Shown: piece by piece, positions 25,579 to 37,400 of the stretch | How the letters are laid out: every line of letters begins with the position of its first letter | How positions within the stretch are numbered: the stretch's first letter is position 1 | From: Chondrosia reniformis | Lineage: Eukaryota; Porifera; Demospongiae; Chondrillida; Chondrillidae | NCBI GenBank assembly: GCA_947172415.1 | Contig: OX359195.1 | Span: forward strand, 1,798,001-1,862,000 | DNA: 64,000 nucleotides | Direction of reading: 5' to 3' | Notes under the pieces: model-generated | What the model saw: the letters and a program-made list of their open reading frames with translations, nothing else | Told to the model about the DNA's origin: nothing | Database searches by the model: none | Made by a program: the position numbers and the translations under genes

Positions 25579-28500
25579 TTACATTTCATCATCAATGAAT
25601 GTCATTCTCCCTGGCTTGTTATTCTTCATGTATCTCTTGTATTGTTTGTACTTGTTACTCTCTGCCAGTTTAGCTTTTTCTATCTCCTTCTGTTCCTCCA
25701 AATACACCTAACACATGCAAACCAGCATTAAATTAGCACTTATGAAGTGTAGCAAAAATGGAATGTTATATAGCAGCTGTTTCCTTAACAAATGAAGACC
25801 AAAGTATATATAAACCCATGGCAACACTTGCTTACGTACCTACTGGTACCATTTTTAACACGTGTACATTCTGTGCTCTCAAAGTATGGCAACAGACACA
25901 TATACTGAGTATTGTAATGCCTGGAGCAGGCATAACGAGGGTTAAATATAAGTTGATGAACAAATACACTGAAAGAGGTTCATTGGAGAAAAATTAAATA
26001 TTTAAATAGCTGTTCAGCTTTATTATTATGTGCATACAAATTAAGATGGTATAACTTTACATATACTCCATTGCTGGGGCAACCCCCTGTGTTTAAATTT
26101 CGTAACCGCGATATAACAGGATTTAAGAAGCTATATACTGCATCGGCCTCTTAAATCCTGTTATATCCCTGCCCAAATATGGTAAACTAAGACACTTCTT
26201 CTTGGAGGGTGGACAATTCTCCTTACATTTAGGACAGTTGGAGTAGTCAGGGCAAGAGCATTCTATGAAGTCGTCAGCATTTAAGCAAAACAACCAGACG
26301 CTAGCAGAGCCATCCTGAAAGTCCCACCAAAATAACGATAACAAGCGACGGAGTATATATCACTCATTCCATGGCGTTTCGGTGTATATGGATTTTATAC
26401 ACCTCAGCGCTGTGGTATAACTAATACATAACTCATACTTAAACGAAACAAATATACAATGATCATGATTTACACAAATTATGAAAGAATTAACAAACAT
26501 TTGTGTTAGCAGTATAATGTACATGCCACTTGACTTACAGTGAGGTTAGCCTTAATCCATAACTGTTTTGTCAACAGAGTTTCTCTATTCTTCTCTGGAA
26601 GCATCTATCAACATAGAAATATTCAAATAATTATCTGTCCCACAAATTATCAGATAATTAAAACTTGCAAACTTCATTTTTTCACATTGATTGTAAAAAT
26701 ACCAAGCTATAACTAATGAAAGATAGCAAGCACAATCCTTTAGAAATAGCTAATTGAACACACAGTACAGATACAATGAAATGAGAGTAAAATCCATAAA
26801 ACTGAAAAAGTATGTAATCTCATCTTAAATCAAAATACCCATATAAGAACTTTAACAGTTCAAGCATTCTTATTCATGACATTTCTAATACATTCACAAT
26901 CTAAGACAACTGTAAATCCCTTTATTTAAGTAGAACCAAAAGTTAGCAAAACTGGATTTTACCCCTACATAGCGGAATTTAATGTTAGCGACTTACAAAA
27001 TACGTACATGGAAGTTTTGTTAGTTAATTACAGTAATAAATAATTACAGTAGTACTCTATTTAGTAGTAATACTATATTTAGCGAACTCTAATTTTAGCG
27101 TTAAATGTCAAATCGCTAATATAACTAAATTTAAAAGCACACTAATAATAAGGGATTTACAGTATATATTTCAGAACATTTCGGTCTGTAGACCATCCTC
27201 AGCTGAAAATAACACTATACGTCTAACATAAACAAACTGATAGTGTAGCACACATTCACGCTTATTGTAACAGCGTAGCAATGAATCTATATTAAAACAT
27301 TCACAGTCTAACCTGCCACTGCGTCTCTGAGAGCTTCAGACTCTTCCTTGTCAAGTAGTCTATTTCTTCAGGGCCATATGGTTCTTTATTTATCGTGAAC
27401 TTCCAAGTCCAAATGACCCACCATTTTACATAGCAAAACAAGTAGTAAGGGCTAGACGTGAGAGACCGGATAATTAGGCAGTCTATATATGTACTATATA
27501 TCACGTTACCAGGGCAACCGGGTGATATCTGGGGTGTTACAAACCTTATATTTCACACTTGAACTAGTGATAAATGTTATATCACCAGTGGGCCTACTCA
27601 TGTTTACTTATCATCACCTTTACAATTGATTCAAGTCATACATGATCAAGTGTGAAGCTTAGTGATATCCGCCCTCGACCTTCGGTCTCTGGCAGATATC
27701 ACTTATGCATCACACTCGAGTGTGGTATAACTACTACATATATACTAGGACTTTATGAATGAATGGATCAGTGCAAGTTAATTACCTAAATAAGATCTGA
27801 AATACCAGTACATCTAACACTTTAGGTTGTCTGTATCCACCTCTAAATAAGGAAAAGGTAGTTTTTGGAATTTCAAGTGCAGTTCTCATTTAATATTATA
27901 CCTACTCTATTTGGAGGTTTTCTTCTAAAACTTTTATTAAAATCTTCTCCTCCTCTGCCTTAATTTCCTCCTATCACAAAAATAACAAGTCTCATTATAT
28001 ACACGTGATGCAGTCGAAATGTCTGAAGCTCTTGACTGTACTTGTTATACCAAAATAAATACCCTGGCCTTAGCAATACTCAATTCAAACCATTTACTGA
28101 ATGCAGTCATATCATGTACGTATGATAGATAAGTTTATTGGAGCTACGTATCTGCAATGAAAATCGAGCTAGATTGAATGCTTCAACCCGTAGGTCTTCA
28201 TCAGCAATAAGCTTGATTTTCACTGCAGATAGCTCCAATTAACTTATCTATCATAATGAATGTAACTAAAATTACTCCCTATCATGTACGTATGTACGTA
28301 TGCATGCAAAAGTTAAGCATACTTTTGTCATTTTATGTTTCTTTCTCAATTCCTGTGGGCTCTTTAGCAAGCCTTGAGACTTGGCTATCTCTTTAGCCTA
28401 CAATGTACCATACAGGGAGACAATAATCTGAAAAGTCCTAACAATTGTATACGTATGTATGCAAGTGTGCACTACCGATCCAAGGTAGTCGGTACATGCA

Positions 28501-31500
28501 ACCATAAATGGAGCAATAGTGACTGTAGTTACGTATACAGAATTGCAACATCATCCCCCAACAGGATCAGCAAAAGTAATGCATATGTACAAGGCTTGAC
28601 CAGAATACAAGAATGAGGTTCCAAAAGTTCAAGAAGGGGGAGGGGAGGGGGTGGCAATTCAAACAAGGGGAACAAATTCCCCTCACATGCACCCCTGGCT
28701 TATATACGTAGGCTTCAATGTAACTGAATATGCATATAGCTATACCCGATCTTTTGGATGGAACACCTTTCCACATTTCCACCAAAATAAATACCAAAAC
28801 ATGTACAGTGGACCCTCGCCTATCCGGACCTCGAGTATTCCACCTTAGATTTTGTTTCTAATTAACGTCCATCGTTTAATAGCGTGTACGAGTTTACGAC
28901 AATGGCTAGCTGTAGCGATGTCTCCTTGAAAAGGAAGCGTTGTTGTAGTACTTTAAAGACCAAAATAACTTATTTGAACTAACCACTCGACGAAATCAAC
29001 CAAAATACTACTTGTTCCTCGCTTGAAAATCTCGATCGAGGCGGCGTTTCTTTTGCTTCACATATCCAGTCGTTTCAGTTATCCGGACATGGTCCGGTCC
29101 CGTTGGGTCCGGACAAGCGAGGGTCCACTGTATTTGTAGATGTTCAACAAATCAAAAGATATTCCATTCAAAAGATAACTTTGACACAATCAGACGGAAT
29201 CCTTATTCTATTAACTATACCTGATTTCTGTACTTTGATTGAGCGAAGGCATACCGGATTGCAGAGTTGTATGACGTCCTCCAACTGACATACTGGACCA
29301 CTGATATGAGGAGAATGGTCCCCAAAATGACCACTCTGACATCAACCTTCGGAGCCACCCTGCGTCTGTAATACTTGTAGTAGTGCAACAAGTACTCATC
29401 TACAGATAATAACAATAGTTAACTAGTAACTGACCATGCATAAAAGAGAAACGGGGAGACTACAGTCAACTAGTAATTGTCTATAAAGAGAAACGAGGAG
29501 ACTACAGTCAACTAGTTATTGTCTATAAAAGAGAAACGGGGAGACTACAGTCAACTAGTAATTGTCTATAAAAGAGAAACGGGGAGACTACAGTCAACTA
29601 GTAATTGTCTATAAAGAGAAACGGGGAGACTACAGTCAACTAGTAATTGTCTATAAAGAGAAACGGGGAGACTACAGTCAACTAGTAATTGTCTATAAAA
29701 GAGAAACGGGGAGACTACAGTCAACTAGTAATTGTCTATAAAAGAGAAACGGGGAGACTACAGTCAACTAGTAATTGTCTATAAAAGAGAAACAGGGAGA
29801 CTACAGTCAACTAGTAATTGTCTATAAAAGAGAAACGGGGAGACTACAGTCAACTAGTAATTGTCTATAAAAGAGAAACGGGGAGACTACAGTCAACTAG
29901 TAATTGTCTATAAAGAGAAACGGGGAGACTACAGTCAGTGATTTAATGAAGATCACCATCACAGTCAAAATGGTTGACACTTAAAGATTTATAGATCTCT
30001 AGAGGCTTAAAAGTTTGAAAAATGGTCCATACATATCAATGTCAATGTCAAAACATTTACATACTGTACATTTGAAAAATGGTCCACCTCGAGATATATG
30101 TATGTAGTTAGTGTACATACATATGTTGGAATGAATGCATTTTAATCAAAGTTGACAAGTCTTCATTTGGGCCATCTCATAAATAACATCACAACACGTT
30201 ATACTTTCTTATCCAACCAATCAATTGTTTATATTTGAGGTGTAACTCATTAGTGTCATTCAGCTGATGAAGGTCTATGAACCAAAATGTCCTGAAATAA
30301 TTTAGTAACTGTTACGAGCTACTATAGAAGGCTCATCATCTAGTTTGTCAAATTTGAGGTTGTAGGTGTAATCTTTATAGAGCACCACTATACAGCATTC
30401 AGCAGCAATACCCTGATACGTAGGTAATGGCTGCTTACCAGGATTGTCCAGTAGGTAATCGTAATCTGCTCTACTTTCCTCATCTTTAAGTGTCTAATGG
30501 CACCAGAATACAGATATACTGTACATACGTACATATGTATATATTATGTATGTAACATAGTGGCATGTGATACCATAGTACTCATGCATTGTCATATATA
30601 CACTCATGCATTGTCATATATACACTCATACATTGTGGTTGACGATATTTGTAAATGATTGTGGTTTGATTGATTATTACTGGTATTCTGTGCAGGTACA
30701 CTTACTTCATAAGCTGTAGCAATCAGCTGAAACTTCTCTTCGGCATCCTCACCCTTGCATATATGATAAGGAATATAGGTAACTGAAATATAACAGGTTC
30801 ACATACATACATAATATGCATATAGTCAAGATTTGAACAACATACATACATACACATAAATTGTCAAAGGTATTGGTAATTTGGTTTTCTTCAAGGGAAG
30901 GAGGATAACTATTCGCAAGAGGGGACAAATGCCCCCCTCCCCCCAAGTGCAGTTTGCTACTTGGTCTAAAATAGTAAATTTATATGTATGCACTGTACAG
31001 GTAATAGCATAAATTATTTAGTCTCATTCTCACTTTGTATTTGTCAGGATGATATTGACGAGCCTTCCTCCTATATGCTCTTGCTATCTCAGCCTATATA
31101 CAAAGACATATCTAGATGTACCCCTATCGGATACACACACCCACATCAGCTACACACTCCCACATCAGCTACACACCCACATCAGCTACACACTCCCACA
31201 TCAGCCACACTCCCACATCAGTCACACTCCCACATCAGCTACACACTCCCACAGCTACACACACTCCCACATCAGCCACACTCCCACATCAGCTACACAC
31301 CCACATCAGCTACACACCCACATCAGCTACACACTCCCACAGCTACACACACTCCCACATCAGCCACACTCCCACATCAGCTACACACCCACATCAGCTA
31401 CACACCCACATCAGCTACACACTCCCACATCAGCTACACACTCCTACATCAGCTACACACTCCCACATCAGCCACACTCCCACATCAGCTACACACCCAC

Positions 31501-33940
31501 ATCAGCTACACACTCCCACATCAGCCACACTCCCACATCAGCTACACTCCCACATCAGCTACACACTCCCACATCAGCTACACACTCTCACATCAGCCAC
31601 ACAACAATACATTCATACTTCAGTTAGCCCTAATTTGCAAAAGTGTATTGATGGAGTGAATTACACAGTAAAGGTGGAAAACCAGGTGCAACAGGAATGA
31701 ATGTGACCATGGAGTAATAGGAAGCCATAATAGGGGGACAGAAGGAAACCACTAAGGTGCCATGAATACCTACACTAATTTTACTCTGAAAGTCTAAAAT
31801 ATACATACAAACTATACGCTCAAACATAATACTCATTTATGTGTGTTTTAGTATGGGTACTGTACACAAACTGACTATATACACAAATGGACAAACATTG
31901 CTATAAATGGGAAGTCGGTGTTAAAGTTCAGTTTGACTGGAAAACAATCATTGTTTAATGCTTCACACAAGACACAACACTGCATGATTGTCATGTGATT
32001 TATCAATCTCAGGCTAACCCAAGAGGCTGTCTCTCCTTTGAGATAAGGACATGCACAAATACACTAATGTCTTAAAGGTGTCTGTAATATTTTAGTTCTT
32101 TTAATCAGCTGAAGAAGGTCTACGGACTGAAACATCCTGAAATATTTGATTGTTTCGATCGGCTACAGAAAGCTCACTAATCTCACTTGTCATAGACCAA
32201 ACATAGCAATGAATCGGTATTCTATCACACAAATGACTGTAATGACATCTATGAGATACACCGTTTACAATGGAGATTCACCGTATGCAATGGAGATACA
32301 CCGTATACAATGGAGATACACCGTATACAATGGAGATACACCGTATACAATGGAGATACACCATATGCAATGGAGATACACCATATGCAATGGAGATACA
32401 CCGTATACAATGGAGATACACCATATACAATGCAGCACACAGAACTGTGTACTTTGATCTACATTAAAACATGGAGTAAGCCTATGTTTGTGGTCTACAT
32501 GTAGGGATTGCATGCACGTTTAGTGTGTGATGAAAATCAAGACACCACTTGTGCCTGAAGCTGGTGTTCTCATTCTTAAGGATGTGTCCTGAATCCATAC
32601 ACCTCAGGCTAAAGGACATTGGTAATCTGAACCATGATTTATGCTTATAGCTAGTCTCTTTTTAATTAATGTAAATTTTCTACGATTTTCTTTTAAAGTT
32701 GAACAGCCTTCCAGTTAAGTAGTCACATGAGGTGAATGGACAGTACAACAATGACATATGATGACTCAACATTCTAAAGTTTCAGCAGTGCATGCTATAC
32801 ATTTAACTAGGCTCGAGGTCTCCATTGGTAAAGTTCCCAATAATGAAAACCACACATAATATTAGCACACTGATGATGCATCTCTAAATGCCATTCATTG
32901 GGTGGTTAAGTCAGCAGACACACACAAACTGAAAGTCAGTAAAGGTGTTTGATGTAGAGAACCTACTCAACCATTGACTGACTATTACAGTCATTGCCTA
33001 CCACAATAGCAGTTGCACTTTACCTTCTCTGTGTCCCGAGTGACTTCCAGAACTGTAGCAATATAACAATTAAAGACATGTTATAATCTTAAAATTCTAT
33101 CTACATCGATCTTATCGACAAGAGAGTAAAAAGAGTCTATTTATAGAAGCAATTGGCTGGCCCGGAATGGTCATAGACAACATGAGTAAAGTGATAGGGA
33201 GTAATTTTAGTTGCATTCATAAGTTTATTGGAGCTATCTGCAACAAAAATCAAGCTAGATTGAACGTTTCGACCAAATAAGAAAATGAGGTAGTTCCTGT
33301 TTCTTGCAATCCTGCCTGTGATATTCCTCAATTTGTAGATGGTTGAAATTGTCGCTTGCTCTGAGCTTTTGATGAAGTGATAGGGAGTAATTTTAGTTGC
33401 ATTTATTATGATACATAAGTTTATTGGAGCTATATTGCTGACGAAGACCTACGAATCAAAACATTCAATCTAGCTCAATTTTTGTTGCAGATAGCTCCAT
33501 CTAGCTTATCTATCATAACATGAGTAATCCAAAACATTATTTTCCTACATAGAACATCCATACTACAGTAAAAGGTCTATAGAGAACTAAAACTAGTGAG
33601 AACTTTAGATGAGGATACAAGATCTTTTCTTTATACTTCTGCTCCACTGGGACAGATAGCTGCTTATAGCATAATGAACACTTCTGCGCTGTAAATATCT
33701 CCAAGCCTTCAGACCACTTATAAACAATATTGTATAACAAACACGTTCTTCAATATAAATTCAAAAGATAACTATCTGTTATATATAGCTTAGAAATTTG
33801 GATTTAAAACAGTGAAAGTTAATTTACGTACCATCATAACAGTTTTCCCTTCCGCAGTATAGTCCATCTATTAGAGACACGGTAGTGTGGATATTGAGAG
33901 AGAGGACACTTAGAGTAAGGAAAAGTGCTGCAGGCCCCAT
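25579..33940 (-). CDS. DNAJC25: DnaJ homolog subfamily C member 25 (ER/membrane J-domain protein)
   Basis: J-domain co-chaperone that stimulates Hsp70 ATPase, membrane-anchored. Twelve exons (minus, 5' to 3'): 33832-33940, 33024-33052, 31034-31093, 30706-30753, 30439-30493, 29221-29399, 28323-28397, 27906-27970, 27786-27842, 27313-27451, 26539-26604, 25579-25707, all in phase, 336 aa (human about 360). Residues 1-25 form a signal peptide (MGPAALFLTLSVLSL). The J domain follows, with YCGRENCYDVLEV and the HPD motif at about 61-63, then DEYLLHYYKYYRRRVAPKVD, a transmembrane segment (VILGTILLISVVQYVSW), a second hydrophobic segment in exon 10 (PYYLFCYVKWWVIW) and the conserved C-terminus GRMTFIDD. 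Start is the first ATG before the signal peptide. It diverges from APH-1 across 473 bp. Introns carry three minisatellites. Confidence 0.95.
26062..26400. repeat. Foldback repeat with GTTGCTGGGGCAAC and a Cys-rich open frame
   Basis: Lies in DNAJC25 intron 11. It contains GTTGCTGGGGCAAC and the inverted pair GATATAACAGGATTTAAGA / CTTAAATCCTGTTATATC. A minus-strand open frame (26344-26123) encodes a Cys/Pro-rich peptide (CSCPDYSNCPKCKENCPP) of unknown meaning, probably chance or a transposon remnant. Confidence 0.45.
26909..27163. mobile_element. MITE with ACTGTAAATCCC ends
   Basis: Perfect inverted termini are ACTGTAAATCCC and GGGATTTACAGT. The interior repeats TTAGCG-like motifs. A nearly identical copy is at 54053-54305 and an internally collapsed one at about 38447-38499. 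Confidence 0.85.
27168..27210 (-). ncRNA. Hammerhead-ribozyme-like motif
   Basis: Core CTGAGGA (position 7 is free in the hammerhead consensus), one extra T, stem GGTC-TACA-GACC, then GAAAT and GTT. Flanks TTTCAG and CTGAAA form a perfect 6-bp stem I starting directly at the core. Stem III is essentially missing. It abuts the MITE ending at 27163. Confidence 0.4.
28138..28238 (-). repeat. Foldback with internal hammerhead-like core
   Basis: Outer arms TTGGAGCTA...TCTGCAATGAAAATC and their inverse form a stem of about 35 bp. Inside, the minus strand reads CTGATGA, A, GACC-TACG-GGTT, GAAGC. The homologous copy at 33424-33499 has the same outer stem. Confidence 0.6.
28806..29130 (+). mobile_element. 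Tigger-derived MITE in DNAJC25 intron
   Basis: Termini CAGTGGACCCTCGCC and inverse CAGTGGACCCTCGCTTGTCC are flanked by TA. An ATG at 28902 opens a short basic peptide (MASCSDVSLKRKRCCSTLKT) resembling the start of Tigger transposases. Same family as 6255-6596. Confidence 0.87.
29425..29936. repeat. Minisatellite, about 43-45-bp unit, about 11 copies
   Basis: Unit contains AGAAACGGGGAGACTACAGT and CAACTAGTAATTGTCTATAA. Copies alternate between one and two forms of a short A run (AAAGAG versus AAAAGAG). Located in DNAJC25 intron 5, starting about 25 bp upstream of the exon 6 acceptor. Confidence 0.95.
30258..30298 (+). ncRNA. Degenerate hammerhead-like motif
   Basis: ATTCAG, CTGATGA, AGGTCTATGAACC, then AAAATGTC and CTGAAAT. 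Outer TTCAG/CTGAA pair directly next to the core. GAAA has become AAAA, which should abolish activity. Confidence 0.35.
31130..31612. repeat. Minisatellite of CCCACATCAGCTACACACT units
   Basis: About 25-30 imperfect copies of 13-19-bp units. Three frames stay open for up to 220 codons, but all are low-complexity HisThrSer repeats. It lies in DNAJC25 intron 2, ending about 35 bp from the exon 3 acceptor, so the pre-mRNA there is GT-rich. Confidence 0.93.
32104..32143 (+). ncRNA. Hammerhead-ribozyme-like motif
   Basis: Core CTGAAGA, one extra A, stem GGTC-TACG-GACT, then GAAAC and ATC, followed by CTGAAAT. Stem I is short (CAG/CTG). Close relative of the motifs at 27168 and 30258. Confidence 0.38.
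32250..32440. repeat. Minisatellite, 20-bp unit ATGGAGATACACCGTATACA, about 9 copies
   Basis: Units vary at one or two positions (CCGTATAC, CCATATGC). Repeat frames are open on both strands. Located in DNAJC25 intron 2. Confidence 0.95.
33424..33499 (+). repeat. Foldback with internal hammerhead-like core
   Basis: Outer arms TTGGAGCTAT and ATAGCTCCA enclose CTGACGA, AGACCTACGAATC, AAAAC. A half copy of the same repeat precedes it at about 33220-33275. The core is mutated relative to 28138-28238. Confidence 0.5.
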
Positions 33941-34002
33941 CTCTCTGAACCCATTTGTTTATCAACCACTTCCGACAGCCATTTTGATTTTATAACCTAT
34001 CG

Positions 34003-34012
34003 GTCACGTGAC
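34003..34012. promoter_or_regulatory. GTCACGTGAC E-box in the DNAJC25/APH-1 divergent promoter
   Basis: A perfect 10-bp palindrome matches the CLEAR/USF-type E-box bound by bHLH-ZIP factors (TFEB, MITF, USF). It lies 63 bp upstream of the DNAJC25 ATG and 401 bp upstream of the APH-1 ATG. An ETS-like CCACTTCCG at about 33966 is adjacent. Binding is inferred from the motif only. Confidence 0.5.
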
Positions 34013-34413
34013 AGTGAAATGCTACTTCCTTGAATACATCTTTTACATAATTTAGACAGTAAGTATTTAGTCTAGTAACAAATGAAGTGCCTAGTTACAG
34101 CATATAACTGACTGTCATTATTAAGCAGCTGAGCTCATTAAATTTCATAATACATTTGCCAAGGTTCTATATAGGAATGTTTTTGGTGTTTGAGGAAGAA
34201 GCTTCTCCCTCTAGAAAGAACCATGCATTAATTAACTTTTTAACTTGAAAACATCGCAAGTAGGTCGGGATTTTATTTGCCATTTTTGAGTCTGAGTATA
34301 TGTGGTCCACTTATATAATAACTGAAATAAAATGTCTCTTGAATTAATAGAGGTCTGGGAGCGCCAGACTCGTTGCTCTTTCGTTCTATAAGCGTTTTTG
34401 TTTACCGAACAAA

Positions 34414-37400
34414 ATGCCTGCCTTGGCTACTATAGGTTATGCCCTGATAGCGTACAGCCCAATAACGGCTTTATTTTTTGGAACAGTGGCGTCGTATCCA
34501 CACGAAGTTATCCTACTTATCTTGGGGTAAGTACGTATGGAGACATATTTCCCGATTTTACTGTATGATACTTCTTAGTGTTACCACACTATTGACCGCC
34601 TTTAGTCCTTCCATTTTGCATGTAAATGTACCCAATAGTTCCATACTATGTGTCTGATATGAATTTAAACCTTCTCGATTCAATCCCTCGACGTTTTATA
34701 TTGTAAAGTACTTAGCAATTTTCATACTTGGCTGGAATTATAGTATGTCATTGGTATCTTTAAAGTGTGTACTCTGGAATGTTTTATAACTTCAAAGAAT
34801 TTACATTATTTTTGTTCATTTATCCTCATCGTTTGAAGAGCTGGAAATGTATCTACTTTAAATAAGCCAGTGTTACTGATCTGCACAATTTTAATGCAGT
34901 CGAAATACTTGCCAATCTTGTGGATAGTACAGTTTATCAGAGTATTGCAATACCACTTTTCAGTACTCCTGCCCTCTCATAGAAATCTAAAGCTTTATTA
35001 AAGTATCAATTATTATTGCACATACATGTATGCATGTAATTGACTTACCACTCCCCCCACCCCCAAACCCTTATCAACTCTTGCTATGTTTAATATAAAA
35101 CAGTTGTGGTTTTGTCTTATTCATCTTGGAGATGGTTCATTTATTAGTCTTTTGAACATCTAGAGACACAGTTGGTTCTTGTAGGATTTGGATGTTTCAC
35201 TTCAGTGACTGATGGTGACTGACAATAGGGGCTGAAGAAGACCCCCCAGGGTTGAAACGTCCAAATCCTAAAGGAGCCAACTGTGTCTCTAGATGTTCAA
35301 AAGACTAAACCTTCTCAAATATAAGTTTGGCGCAGTTCGAAGGAATTTCTATCATCACTTATTCTATCATCGTTTATGTTTGTAGTTCTTTCTTTTATTT
35401 GGTGGCCTTTCTGTTGACTGCAATTATTTGGGTGATCATACCACCTCTATGGAGAAATCCAGTCATAGCAGTCATTTTTGGTGCTCCGTTGCAAGAGTTT
35501 TTTCGATTCCTCTACTATCGGACCCTCAAGTATGTTGATAACAGTGATTTCCATCAGTAGTGTTTTATATATGTACGTATCTCTATTTTGGACATGTATA
35601 TATTAATATCTACTTCACCTTGCTGTCATTCTTGATTTTTATTCATTTCTTGATTTGGTTCAAATATCAGTAAATATAGACAAAAGGAGCTTCTACATGA
35701 CCACTCACCCATGCATCCAACCATTCATCTATCTTGCCACCCACCCATGCATCCAACCATTCATCTATCTTGCCACCCACCCATGCATCCAACCATCCAT
35801 CTATCTTGCCACCCACCCATGCATCCAACCATCCATCTATCTCGCCACCCACCCATGCATCCAACCATCCATCTATCTCGCCACCCACCCATGCATCCAA
35901 CCATCCATCTATCTCGCCACCCACCCATGCATCCAACCATCCATCTATCTCGCCACCCACCCATGCATCCAACCATCCATCTATCTCGCCACCCACCCAT
36001 GCATCCAACCATCCATCTATCTCGCCACCCACCCATGCATCCAACCATCCATCTATCTTGCCACCCACCCATGCATCCAACCATCCATCTATCTCGCCAC
36101 TCACCCATGCATCCAACCATCCATCTATCTCGCCACTCACCCATGCATCCAACCATCCATCTATCTCGCCACCCACCCATGCATCCAACCATCCATCTAT
36201 CTCGCCACTCACCCATGCATCCAACCATCCATCTATCTCGCCACTCACCCATGCATCCAACCATCCATCTATCTCGCCACCCACCCATGCATCCAACCAT
36301 CCATCTATCTCGCCACCCACCCATGCATCCAACCATCCATCTATCTTGCCACCCACCCATGCATCCAACCATCCATCTATCTCGCCACTCACCCATGCAT
36401 CCAACCATCCATCTATCTCGCCACCCACCCATGCATCCAACCATCCATCTATCTCGCCACTCACCCATGCATCCAACCATCCATCTATCTCGCCACTCAC
36501 CCATGCATCCAACCATCCATCTATCTCGCCACCCACCCATGCATCCAACCATCCATCTATCTTGCCACCCACCCATGCATCCAACCATCCATCTATCTCG
36601 CCACCCACCCATGCATCCAGCCATCCATCTATCTCGCCACTCACCCATGCATCCAACCAACCATCTATATTCTGCTATTCTGCTAGCTATTCTATGTTCT
36701 GAGACAACCTCTTAAAATCATTTTCCTTTTATCCTGTTAGAAGAGTTGATCACCTACTGCAAGTTGTTAGTGGAGATTCTACATACAAGAGAAAGCATAA
36801 ACAAGCCTATGGTAAGTACATATAAACCTATTGCCTCTATCGTGTAAATAGATGTATCTGCTTAGAATACACTAATAAAGTTTTCGCTTACTTATATATG
36901 TATTTAGAATATAATTCAATTCTTACTATTGAGCTCTCTTTCATGATCTTGCACTAGTGCCATATGACTTCTCTGCCTTATTTTGCATTTACTGTATATG
37001 TCTCAGATTAGTTTAAGAATATAAATACACAAGTAATAATATATGATATTTAATATAGATGTACTTATAGGACATACGTATATGTAAAAGTGACATAATT
37101 GATTGAATATTGTATGAGACTTTTGACTTACAAAAATTCAATACATTTATAATTTGTGCTGATTCTCTTAATTGTACCGTAGTTAGTGGTTCTACTGCTC
37201 CAAATGTGTCTAAACTTCCATTTTCTAGTTGGCGGAATGGGTTTTGGGATCATGGCTGGAGCACTGTCAGGGATCAATATGATAATACTATCTGCTTCCT
37301 CTGGTACGGCTGGACTAGCTATCAATGAGCAGAGTCCAATCAGTGACAGTTTTTTCATTACAACAAGTTAGTACATGTTTGTGTAGCTAGTGACACAATT

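Noticed and set aside
26123-26344. Cysteine-rich small protein
   Set aside because: It sits inside a foldback repeat within a DNAJC25 intron, has no signal peptide or splice support, and no second copy keeps the frame. Kept only as part of the repeat entry.
29425-29936. Possible CRISPR-like regular array
   Set aside because: Units are contiguous with no unique spacers, so it is a minisatellite; the genome is also eukaryotic.
30988-31700. Three plus-strand frames of about 190-220 codons rich in His, Thr and Ser
   Set aside because: Tandem repeat of CCCACATCAGCTACACACT units in a DNAJC25 intron, antisense to the gene, no domain.
32146-32513. Open frames on both strands
   Set aside because: They follow the 20-bp minisatellite and have no non-repeat content.
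35655-36715. Several open frames of about 300 codons on both strands
   Set aside because: They are the 36-bp satellite read in different frames; low complexity and mirrored on both strands.
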